64,000 nt of DNA from Nitratireductor sp. GISD-1A_MAKvit (GTDB lineage: Bacteria > Pseudomonadota > Alphaproteobacteria > Rhizobiales > Rhizobiaceae), in assembly GCF_040819555.1 (NCBI RefSeq), contig NZ_CP161920.1:943501-1007500 (forward strand), read 5' to 3'. Positions within the stretch are counted from its first letter, which is position 1; each line of letters starts with the position of its first letter. Below are positions 17,023 to 24,500 of the stretch, piece by piece. The notes below the pieces were generated by a model. The model ran no database searches. It worked only from the letters and a program-made list of their open reading frames with translations, and was not told where the DNA came from. Position numbers and translations under genes: made by a program.

Positions 17023-17463
17023 TTGCTGAAGTCTGTCAGGTATTTTGCGGCAGCCGTGGCGCTGATAAGCACGACGGTGGGATATGCGTCCGCACAAAAC
17101 GACCCAATACCATCCGAGGTGCTCGCTGAGCCTGATGTGATCATTGACGCTGATCCTGAGCCGCCTTTCACCTATTGGGCTCCCGAGGGGTCCACGATTC
17201 GTAATCATCCGCGCGATCCCATGACCTGGATCGCTGAAAGCGCGGATGGCTCACGCAAGTATTATTTCGGGGATCAATGTCGTGCGTCCCAGTTTCAGGG
17301 CTTTGTCGGCGTACCGCTGGACTCTCTTCCCAAGAAGCCAGCCGACGTAACCTGGCGGATGGCATGTTCTACCTGTGCGGTGACCTCGGATCTCGGCCGC
17401 GAGAGGATGAACGTATTCTTTGATGAGAACTCACGGATTATCTCAAGTATATCTTGCGGCTGA
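17023..17463 (+). CDS. Secreted I78-type peptidase inhibitor-like protein
   Basis: A 146-residue protein with a signal peptide (LKSVRYFAAAVALISTTVGY, cleavage after ASA). The C-terminal half resembles the peptidase-inhibitor I78 family: GDQCRASQFQGFVGVPLDSL, then ERMNVFFDENSRIISSISCG, with the family's paired cysteines. The only suitable start is a TTG at 17023, 4 bases after GAGGAAG. The middle (residues 25-80) is acidic and unmatched. Lower GC than its neighbours and opposite strand suggest cargo. An inhibitor could protect the cell from external serine proteases; this is family-based inference. Confidence 0.65.
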   Translation: MLKSVRYFAAAVALISTTVGYASAQNDPIPSEVLAEPDVIIDADPEPPFTYWAPEGSTIRNHPRDPMTWIAESADGSRKYYFGDQCRASQFQGFVGVPLDSLPKKPADVTWRMACSTCAVTSDLGRERMNVFFDENSRIISSISCG

Positions 17464-17498
17464 GGCTAACGAACATGGTTCTGTGGGCACGAAAGGAA

Positions 17499-17520
17499 CC
17501 CGGCGGCTTCTGCCGCCGGG
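17499..17520 (-). terminator. Terminator-like hairpin after ssb
   Basis: A perfect 9-bp stem (CCCGGCGGC/GCCGCCGGG) with a TTCT loop lies 13 bases after the ssb stop. On the minus strand it is followed by TTCCTTTCG, a weak U-tract, so it may be a modest intrinsic terminator. Confidence 0.65.
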
Positions 17521-17532
17521 CTCTGGCCCTTG

Positions 17533-17934
17533 TCAGAAGGGGATATCGTCGTCTAGGTCGCGCTGACCCTGACCGTTTTCGGTCTGCTTGACCCGGCTGA
17601 GGAAATCGACCGTTTCGGCGATGATCTCGCAACCGTAGCGATCGTTGCCCTGCTGGTCGGTCCACTTCGTGTAGTGGATGCGGCCGCGAACCAGAACCTT
17701 CATACCCTTCTCGCAATATTGCTGGATCGTCTTGCCGAGGCCGTTGAAGGCGGTGATGCGGTGCCATTCGGTATCCTGCACCCGATAGCCGTTCTCGTCC
17801 CGGACAACCTTGCCTTCCGAGTAGCGGGGACGCGAGGTGGCCAGGGTGAAGTGGGTGATGCCGGTGCCGCCCTGGGTGATGCGGGTTTCGGGGTCCTGAC
17901 CGATGTTGCCGGCGAGGATGACGATGTTCTGCAT
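17533..17934 (-). CDS. ssb: Single-stranded DNA-binding protein
   Basis: A 133-residue Ssb with one OB fold: MQNIVILAGNIGQDPETRIT, FTLATSRP, TEWHRITAFNGLGKTIQQYC, KGMKVLVRGRI, and the acidic C-terminal tip DLDDDIPF that docks partner proteins. It is shorter than the usual chromosomal Ssb (about 165 residues) and belongs to the mobile block, where it would coat single-stranded DNA during transfer or replication. It starts after GGAGA at 17934. A 17-bp palindrome lies in its leader. Confidence 0.92.
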   Translation of the reverse strand: MQNIVILAGNIGQDPETRITQGGTGITHFTLATSRPRYSEGKVVRDENGYRVQDTEWHRITAFNGLGKTIQQYCEKGMKVLVRGRIHYTKWTDQQGNDRYGCEIIAETVDFLSRVKQTENGQGQRDLDDDIPF

Positions 17935-17956
17935 TGTAAGTCTCCGTTGCTTCTTC

Positions 17957-17973
17957 GGAGGGACCATCCCTCC
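17957..17973. promoter_or_regulatory. Palindrome GGAGGGACCATCCCTCC in the ssb leader
   Basis: A near-perfect 17-bp palindrome 23 bases upstream of the ssb start. A close copy of its core (GGGGGACCATCCCCC) precedes the small gene at 28.8 kb in the same relative position, so this looks like a shared operator or 5'-UTR hairpin. Confidence 0.5.
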
Positions 17974-18284
17974 GACGAGACCCGGCCAAGGCTGTCGGGA
18001 GACTCCCGCAACTGCCGTCCTGACGGCTGCTCGCCCCTAAGGCCCCAGGTGGAGCGGGCAGCCGCGCTCGCGCGGCAACACGGCTGGGAGCCGCGGGGGT
18101 TGCTGGTGGAAACCGCACGGACTTAGGGGATCAGTCAGTCGGAGGGATTGGCGCCTCAGGGTAGCTCGGTGAAGACGCACAAGAACCATCGCTCTTGACG
18201 CCAACAGCGCCCTCATGGCCCTATCCGCACTGTCGCCGGGCGCATGCGCCGGCCTCCTTCATCGGCCATCCGTGTTCCTAATAG

Positions 18285-18311
18285 GGAAGGCAAGGTTGTC
18301 CGGGACGAGAA
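18285..18311. repeat. 27-bp inverted copy of an internal ssb segment
   Basis: The 27 bases at 18285-18311 are the exact reverse complement of 17792-17818, which encodes part of EGKVVRDEN in ssb. The flanks do not match beyond a base or two. Such a precise short copy outside the gene is best explained by a rearrangement or template switch. Confidence 0.7.
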
Positions 18312-18587
18312 GGATGTGTTGCCGGGTTTCAGGAGAATGGCGTCGTCGGAACCGTCCGGGGCCGCTGGTGCGATCCGGCGGATATTGCGAAGGGCGACGA
18401 TGAAGGTGAAACGCGCCTGTCACCCCGGCGAAACGACGGGCCGACCAGCGGGCTGCGTTTCTGTCGCACGGTTTGCGGCAACCGAGCCGATGACCGATCT
18501 CCATCTCGAACCGAGCAAGCGAACCCAGGGCGTTGGCGGCAGGATTGCTCGATGCTGGTTTGCCCCCTCTGATCGGACGCGCCGGAG

Positions 18588-18611
18588 ACCCGGTGGCGTA
18601 GGCCGCCGGGT
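18588..18611 (-). terminator. Terminator-like hairpin after the membrane-protein gene
   Basis: ACCCGGTGGC at 18588-18597 pairs with GCCGCCGGGT at 18602-18611 (9 of 10) around a 4-base loop, 45 bases past the stop of the gene at 18656-19078. No strong U-tract follows, so termination efficiency is uncertain. Confidence 0.4.
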
Positions 18612-18655
18612 TTCATCACCAAGGGGAACGGCAGGGCGCTGCAGCGTATCGCCTG

Positions 18656-19078
18656 TCAGGTGCAGCGTGAGAGGACGTCGGTTCCCAGAGCATTGAGATT
18701 GAGCATGGCCGCGACGCCGAGGAACAGGCCGCCCACGCTGCCGAGGATGTTGAGCGCGAGAGTGGAATCCACCGCGTATTTGGTAACGCCATAGACGAGC
18801 GCATAACCCGCGATGGCGGCGGGGATCGTGAAGACGGCGAGCGCGCCGAGACGCAGATACGGGTTTCTAGCGAAGCCCAGCACCGCGATCACGACGGCAA
18901 TGGACAAGAGCGCCGCGCCGACGGCGGCAAGGCCCGACATGAAGAATCCGGCGTCCGTGGCATAGACATATTTGAAGGCCGTCAGGCCGACCATGAAGGG
19001 CAAGGCGTAGATCGCCAGATGATAGGCCACGATGCAGGCCATAACGGAAAGGAAAATGGCGAGCAGGATAAGATACAT
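18656..19078 (-). CDS. Small four-helix membrane protein, unknown function
   Basis: A 140-residue very hydrophobic protein with about four to five membrane segments (MYLILLAIFLSVMACIVAYH, FMSGLAAVGAALLSIAVVIAVL, LGALAVFTIPAAIAGYALVYGV, LNILGSVGGLFLGVAAMLNL) and few charges. No family was recognised. The start at 19078 follows GGAGG and fits a membrane protein that begins directly with a hydrophobic segment. It lies alone between the ssb region and the DUF2493 gene. It may be an envelope component of the mobile element; function unknown. Confidence 0.65.
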   Translation of the reverse strand: MYLILLAIFLSVMACIVAYHLAIYALPFMVGLTAFKYVYATDAGFFMSGLAAVGAALLSIAVVIAVLGFARNPYLRLGALAVFTIPAAIAGYALVYGVTKYAVDSTLALNILGSVGGLFLGVAAMLNLNALGTDVLSRCT

Positions 19079-19211
19079 GGAAGCCTCCACATGAACGGGC
19101 AAACGATCACGACAGGCCGCCAGGAGATGCGCGCCGCCTGCGACTATGGTGCTTCACCGGTTCTGCAAGGATGGCCTATGTGACCAAAAAGACGGCTCGC
19201 CGTCAAGAATT

Positions 19212-19259
19212 GGCGGCTTCGACAGCCGCCCGACGGCGGCGCTTTACGCGCCGCCGTCG
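19212..19259 (-). terminator. Tandem hairpins over and after the DUF2493 stop codon
   Basis: A perfect 12-bp stem (CGACGGCGGCGC at 19231-19242, GCGCCGCCGTCG at 19248-19259) has a 5-base loop that contains the gene's TAA stop codon (19244-19246). A second stem follows at once (GGCGGCT at 19212-19218 with AGCCGCC at 19224-19230). Together they form a strong 3' structure on the minus-strand transcript. Confidence 0.6.
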
Positions 19260-20179
19260 ATCTTCATGACCGGGATGCCGAGCTTGCGAGCCTTGTCCGC
19301 GAGGTTCTCCTGGATGCCGGTGCCGGGGAAGACGAGGACGCCGACCGGGAGCGTATCGAGCATGGCGTCGTTGCGCTTGAAGGGTGCGGCCTTGGCATGT
19401 TTGGTCCAGTCGGGCTTGAAGGCGACTTGGCGGACCTTGCGATTGTCGGCCCATTTCGCCGCGATCAGCTCGGCGCCCTTCGGCGATCCGCCGTGCAGCA
19501 GCACCATGTCCGGGTGCTTGGCGTGGACCTGATCGAGCTTGGCCCAGATCAGGCGGTGATCGTTGAAGTCGAGACCGCCGGTGAAGGCGACCCTGGGACC
19601 GGCGGGCAGCATCACCTCGGCCTCAGTCCGGCGCTTGGCGGCGAGGAAATCGCGGCTGTCGATCATTGCCGAGGTCAGGTTGCGATGGTTGACCATCGAC
19701 CCGGAGCGCGGCCGCCAGGCCGATCCGGTATGGCGCTCGAACTGCTCGGCGGCGACGTCGCGGAAGAGTTCCATGCTGTTGCGCCGCTCGATGAAGGTCT
19801 GCCCCTCGGCCGTGAGCCGCTCCAGTTCGACGGACTTGACCTCGCTGCCGTCCTGTTCGCGCTGAAGGCGGCGCTGCGCCAGCTCGTTGTCGTCCACATC
19901 GCGCTCGATGCGGCCGGTTGCGCGGTGGAAGAGATTGACGGTCGACCAGAGCAACTCGTCGAGGTCGGGTTCGAGCCGGGTGTCACTGAGCGTGACGATC
20001 AGGGCATCGAAGATGTCGGCGACGGCCCCGGCCACGAAATTCCCTTCGGGAAGCGGCCTCGGGTCGGGTTCATCCTCGAACGGACGGTAGCCGTAGAGCT
20101 GGAGTTCGGTGAGGACGTGATCGGTGGGGGATGAGGTGTGCTGCGGCTCTAGCCTCAAGTCATCGTAGTCGGTCATCAT
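19244..20179 (-). CDS. DUF2493 domain protein (SLOG-like)
   Basis: A 311-residue protein whose C-terminal half (about residues 185-311) is a DUF2493 domain: RVAFTGGLDFNDHRLIWAKL, the nucleotide-binding-like loop DMVLLHGGSPKGAELIAAKWAD, and VGVLVFPGTGIQENLADKARKLGIPVMKI. This domain is related to DprA/SLOG Rossmann folds that sense nucleotides or nucleic acids. The N-terminal half is acidic, then helical (ERDVDDNELAQRRLQREQDG). Two ATGs in a row (20179, 20176) can serve as start. The stop codon sits in a hairpin loop. It is common beside the Toprim protein and large helicase in these elements; role unknown. Confidence 0.85.
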   Translation of the reverse strand: MMTDYDDLRLEPQHTSSPTDHVLTELQLYGYRPFEDEPDPRPLPEGNFVAGAVADIFDALIVTLSDTRLEPDLDELLWSTVNLFHRATGRIERDVDDNELAQRRLQREQDGSEVKSVELERLTAEGQTFIERRNSMELFRDVAAEQFERHTGSAWRPRSGSMVNHRNLTSAMIDSRDFLAAKRRTEAEVMLPAGPRVAFTGGLDFNDHRLIWAKLDQVHAKHPDMVLLHGGSPKGAELIAAKWADNRKVRQVAFKPDWTKHAKAAPFKRNDAMLDTLPVGVLVFPGTGIQENLADKARKLGIPVMKIDGGA

Positions 20180-20504
20180 GGTGTTCGCCTTGTCCGATTG
20201 ACCGCGCCCATCGCGGCCTTCGCAGGCGTCGATAGCCGTCGGGCGGGACGGACTGGCACCCGAAGCGAAGCGATGGGCCTGATGGCAAAGCCCGGCTATT
20301 TTGCTTCGCGCTGCAAAGGCGGGCGTGCCCGCCGGCGGAAAATAGCCGGGCGCCGCCATTGCCTTTCCGGCCCGTTTGACGGCCGATCGCCCTCTCAGAA
20401 GGCCGTGGGCGGCGGTCCCTCCGGCAAATCAGGAGGCCACCACGACCGGATACGGCAGGCTTCGGGGTGCCGTGGCTCATCCCCCTGCCTGACCGATCCC
20501 GCAC
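20180..20504. other. 325-bp intergenic region with a nested 12-bp palindrome
   Basis: No gene is seen. A perfect 12-bp inverted repeat, CCCGGCTATTTT (20291-20302) and AAAATAGCCGGG (20339-20350), encloses a second perfect hairpin (GGCGGGC/GCCCGCC at about 20317-20332). The structure lies between the Toprim gene and the DUF2493 gene and would form a cruciform or a branched RNA. It may end one transcript or regulate the next. Confidence 0.55.
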
Positions 20505-21542
20505 TCACACAGCGAGAAACCGGCTGACGTCCTCGGGGATCATCTGAACCTGCAAGGCCGCCCGAAGCGCCTCGATGCCGCGACGTCTGAGATCCTCGTT
20601 GAAGTCCCCGAACACCGGCGACAGGACAACCGCCTCGATCCCGGCGCTGCTCGCCCGTTCGACCAGCAGGTCTCGCGCGCGTGTCCCGGCCGGATCGCCA
20701 TCCCTGACGATATAGAGCCGGCGCAGCGATGCCGGGAACAGGATGGCCGCGAGGTGTGCTGCCGAGAGCGCGGCGATCATCGGCATGCGGGGCAGTCCCG
20801 AGCGTGCCGACAGCACGGTCTCGATACCTTCGCCCGCCGCGAGGACATCCTGCGCCCTGCCGAAGCGGACGCCGTGTCCCAGGAGATGACCCATCGCCCG
20901 CCTCGGCGTTTCGATGGGCGCTTTCCCGCAGCCATCGGGCCTAAGCCAGGTGCGATGCGCGCCGGTCTGGACGCCCGCAAGGTCGGTGACGGAAGCGATC
21001 ATCGCCGGCCAGGTCTCGGTCGGGCCATCGCCTTCCGGACGGTAGTAGCAGCGCGGATGGAACCGAAGGCTCGCGGTGTCGTGCAAAGCCGTAATCTCAC
21101 GGTTGCGCAAATGCGCTTCTACGACTGTGCCGGCCATCGGCCGCGCCATGGCGAACAGACTCCGTGCCGCTTCGGGCGATCCCGGCGGTGCTTTCTCCGG
21201 CAATGGCGGAGAAGCCGGTTGAGGCTCCGGCCTCGGGAGGCTGAGGAACGAGCGGGCTTCGTCGGCGACATCGCGGAAGTCGATCAGGCCGCAGCTCTCG
21301 CGGATGACGTCGAGCAGATCGCCATGCTCGGCCGTTGCGGCGTCCGTCCAGCGCCCGGCAGCCCCCTTGCCGGATTCCGGGCCTTTGAGCCGGACGAACA
21401 TGGAGCGTCCGGGGGTGTTGCGAACGTCGCCCACCACCCAGTAGCGCCCCTCGCGCCGCCCGTTGGACAGATAGTGGCGGCACACCGCCTCGGCCTCCCG
21501 GCCAAGACGATGGGCAAGTTCGGAAGCGGTCTGGCGGACCAT
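20505..21542 (-). CDS. Toprim domain protein (DUF7146-type, primase-like)
   Basis: A 345-residue protein of the mobile-element Toprim family. The N-terminal part has HYLSNGRREGRYWVVGDV and RSMFVRLKGP, resembling the CHC-less primase-like domain. The C-terminal Toprim fold has the glutamate loop VLAAGEGIETVLSARSG and the aspartates in RRLYIVRDGDPAGTRAR. No helicase is fused. It could prime or process transferred single strands. The gene ends one base before the start of the noncoding region and begins directly after the large helicase gene (stop 21543), so the pair is co-transcribed. Confidence 0.87.
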   Translation of the reverse strand: MVRQTASELAHRLGREAEAVCRHYLSNGRREGRYWVVGDVRNTPGRSMFVRLKGPESGKGAAGRWTDAATAEHGDLLDVIRESCGLIDFRDVADEARSFLSLPRPEPQPASPPLPEKAPPGSPEAARSLFAMARPMAGTVVEAHLRNREITALHDTASLRFHPRCYYRPEGDGPTETWPAMIASVTDLAGVQTGAHRTWLRPDGCGKAPIETPRRAMGHLLGHGVRFGRAQDVLAAGEGIETVLSARSGLPRMPMIAALSAAHLAAILFPASLRRLYIVRDGDPAGTRARDLLVERASSAGIEAVVLSPVFGDFNEDLRRRGIEALRAALQVQMIPEDVSRFLAV

Positions 21543-24500
21543 TTACGCTGCCTCCCGTTCACCGATGCGCTCGACCGGATAGCGTTCGAGCACCTTGGCG
21601 AGAATGGCCGGGCCGCTGGCATCGGTCGGCACGAACATCCTGAGCTTCCACGAGATGATTTCGTGGAACAGGCCGTAGGCGCGCAGCCGATCCCGCATCG
21701 TGTCGGTGAAGCCGGTGAGTTCGATGCGGTTCGCGCCCATGACGCGGCTGCGGCGAAGCTGAAGCCCCTCGGCGAGGTCGAGGATGGTGTTGCCATCGAT
21801 CACAGCCGTGAAGGCCTCGTCCGGCGTCAGCGTCGACGTGCCGGTGGCGAGCGCACCCGCGACCCAGGCCGGCGAGACGCGGCGACCGACGATGCGCTCG
21901 CCTTCATCGGTCTGGAGCCGATAGACGCGCGTTGACTCGTTCGGCAGTCGTTTCCAGATCGGCAGGAGCAGCCCGCTGACGACGTGGATGGTGCTGTCGA
22001 CGAATTCCGGCACTTCGGCCACTTCCGCGCTCCAGGCCGAGGCGAAGTCCGACCGGTCGGCCTCGGCCCAACGGGTCTCGCCCATCATCTTGACCGGCAC
22101 GTTGTGCGCCTCCATCGGTCGGATCAGGCGGACACGCCGCTCGATCTCGCCGTCATCCAGCATGACGCTGGAGATCGGGATTTGGACGGCGGCGCGGCCG
22201 GAGCGCTCGTTAATAAGCAGCTTTGCGCGAGGATCGGCAAGTTGGTCGAGCGCCTCGGCCAGCGTGACCGGGTGGTTGCGCTGGCGCTGCGTGATGGTCA
22301 GCAGCCGGGCTTCGGCGCCGGTGGCGGGATGGACGTGGATCGTCTGCCGGGCGGTGACGGTGAAACTCTCCGCCCGCAGCGTTTCCAGCCCGGCATCATA
22401 GCTGCCAGATGCGATGGCGCCCTCGATGCGGGCGTTCAGCAATTGCTCGAACGCCGTGAACAGCACGCCCTGCAAGTCGATAGTCAGGGCAAGCAGGCGA
22501 TTGAGGAAGGTGGTGATCGGCGGCAACTCGTCCTTGATGCCCGTCGAGTCCATCAGCTTGAGGCCGGTCGACGCCTCGAACATCTGGAGCGAGCAGCCTT
22601 CGACCTTGCCGCGGACGAGCAGCATGTAGAGTTGGCGCAGCGCATCGCGGGCATAGTGCGATTCCAGATTATCCTCGGGCCGGAACAGGCCCTGACCGCC
22701 GGTCTGGCGCTGGCCGCGCGTGATCGCGCCCAGCGTGTCGAGACGACGCGCGATGGTCGAAAGGAACCGCTTTTCGGCTTTCACATCGGTCGAGATCGGC
22801 CGGAACAGCGGCGGCTGCGCCTGGTTGGTGCGGTTGGTGCGGCCGAGGCCCTGAATGGCGGCGTCGGCCTTCCAGCCCGGTTCCAGCAGATAGTGGACGC
22901 GCAGGCGCTGGTTCTTCGCATTGAGGTCGGCGTGATACGACCTGCCGGTGCCGCCCGCGTCTGAGAAGATCAGGATGCGTTTCTGATCGTCCATGAAGGC
23001 GGCGGTCTCGGCGAGGTTGGCCGATCCGGCGCGGTTCTGGACGGCCAGACGGTCGATGCCACCGGGGCCGGATTTGCGGACGATGCGGCGCGAGCGGCCC
23101 GTCACCTCGGCCACGAGGTCGGTGCCGAAACGCTGGACGATCTGGTCGAGCGCGCCGGGAACGGGAGGCAGCGAGGCGAGCTTCTCGATCAGACGGTCGC
23201 GGCGGGCGACGGCCTCACGGCTCTCGACCGGCTGGCCGTCGCGATAGACCGGGCGCGAGGAGAGATTGCCATCGGCGTCGGTGAACGGCTCATAGAGTTG
23301 CACCGGGAAGCTATGTGCGAGGTAGTCCAGGACATATTCCCTTGGCGTGATGTCGACCCGGACGTCGTTCCATTCCTCGGCCGGCAGTTCGGCGAGCCGG
23401 CGTTCCATCAGGGCCTCGCCGGTCGAGACGATCTGGATCACGGCGGCATGGCCGTCCTCCAGATCACGCTCGATCGAGCGGATCAGGGTCGGCGTCTTCA
23501 TGCTGGTGAGGAGGTGGCCGAAGAAACGCTGCTTGGCGGACTCGAAGGCCGAGCGCGCGGCGGACTTGGCCTGCCGGTTCAGCGCGCCGGAACCGCTGTC
23601 GCCGCCGGTGATGTTGGCGGCCTCCATCGCCGCGTCGAGATTGTTGTGAATGATGGCGAAAGCGCCGGCATAGGCATCGTAGATGCGCGTCTGCTCGGGC
23701 GTGAGCTGGTGTTCGACCAGTTCGTATTCCACGCCGTCATAGGAGAGCGATCGGGCGGTATAGAGGCCGAGCGCGCGAAGGTCGCGGGCCAGAACCTCCA
23801 TGGCAGCGACACCGCCGGCCTCGATCGCCTCGACGAACTCGGCGCGGGTTGCGAAGGGGAAATCCTCGCCGCCCCAAAGGCCGAGCCTCTGGGCGTAGGC
23901 GAGATTATGGACGGTGGTCGCGCCGGTGGCGGAGACATAGACGACACGGGCGTTCGGCAGGGCGTGCTGGAGGCGCAAGCCTGCACGGCCCTGCTGCGAG
24001 GCGGCGACATCGCCGCGTTCACTCTTGCCGCCCGCGGCGTTCTGCATGGCGTGGCTCTCGTCGAAAATGATCACTCCATCGAAGTCGGAGCCCAACCAAT
24101 CGACGATTTGCCGGACGCGGGAAACCTTCTCGCCGCGCTCATCGGAGCGTAGCGTGGCGTAGGTTGTAAATAGGACGCCTTCCGACAGGCGGATGTCCTT
24201 GCCTTGCGGGAACCGTGACAGCGGCGTGACCAGCAGGCGCTCCATGCCGAGCGCCGACCAGTCGCGCTGTGCGTCTTCCAGCAGTTTGTCAGACTTGCTG
24301 ATCCACACCGCTTTGCGACGGCCTCTCATCCAGTTGTCGAGGAGAATGCCCGCAGACTGGCGGCCCTTGCCGGCTCCGGTGCCGTCGCCGAGCATGAAGC
24401 CGCGACGGAAGCGGACGGCATTTGGCGCATCGTCAGGCGCGGCCGAGACAACATCGAAAGTCTCGTCGAGCATCCACGATCCGGCGAGGAAGTCCGAATG

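Larger units (their letters stand above)
17974..18655. other. 680-bp region without a supported gene
   Basis: No frame here has coding character or family motifs. It holds the upstream leader of ssb, a 27-base exact inverted copy of an ssb internal segment (18285-18311), and near its right end the terminator of the membrane-protein gene. GC-rich inverted repeats are frequent. It probably carries promoters and debris of past rearrangement. Confidence 0.5.

Noticed and set aside
16883..17208. A 109-codon minus-strand frame over the I78-like gene
   Set aside because: No ribosome site or domain, and it overlaps a gene with a signal peptide and conserved cysteines.
20754..22964. Long plus-strand frames (393 and 326 codons) across the Toprim and helicase genes
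   Set aside because: Both are antisense to genes with clear catalytic motifs; they have no start signals or family features.
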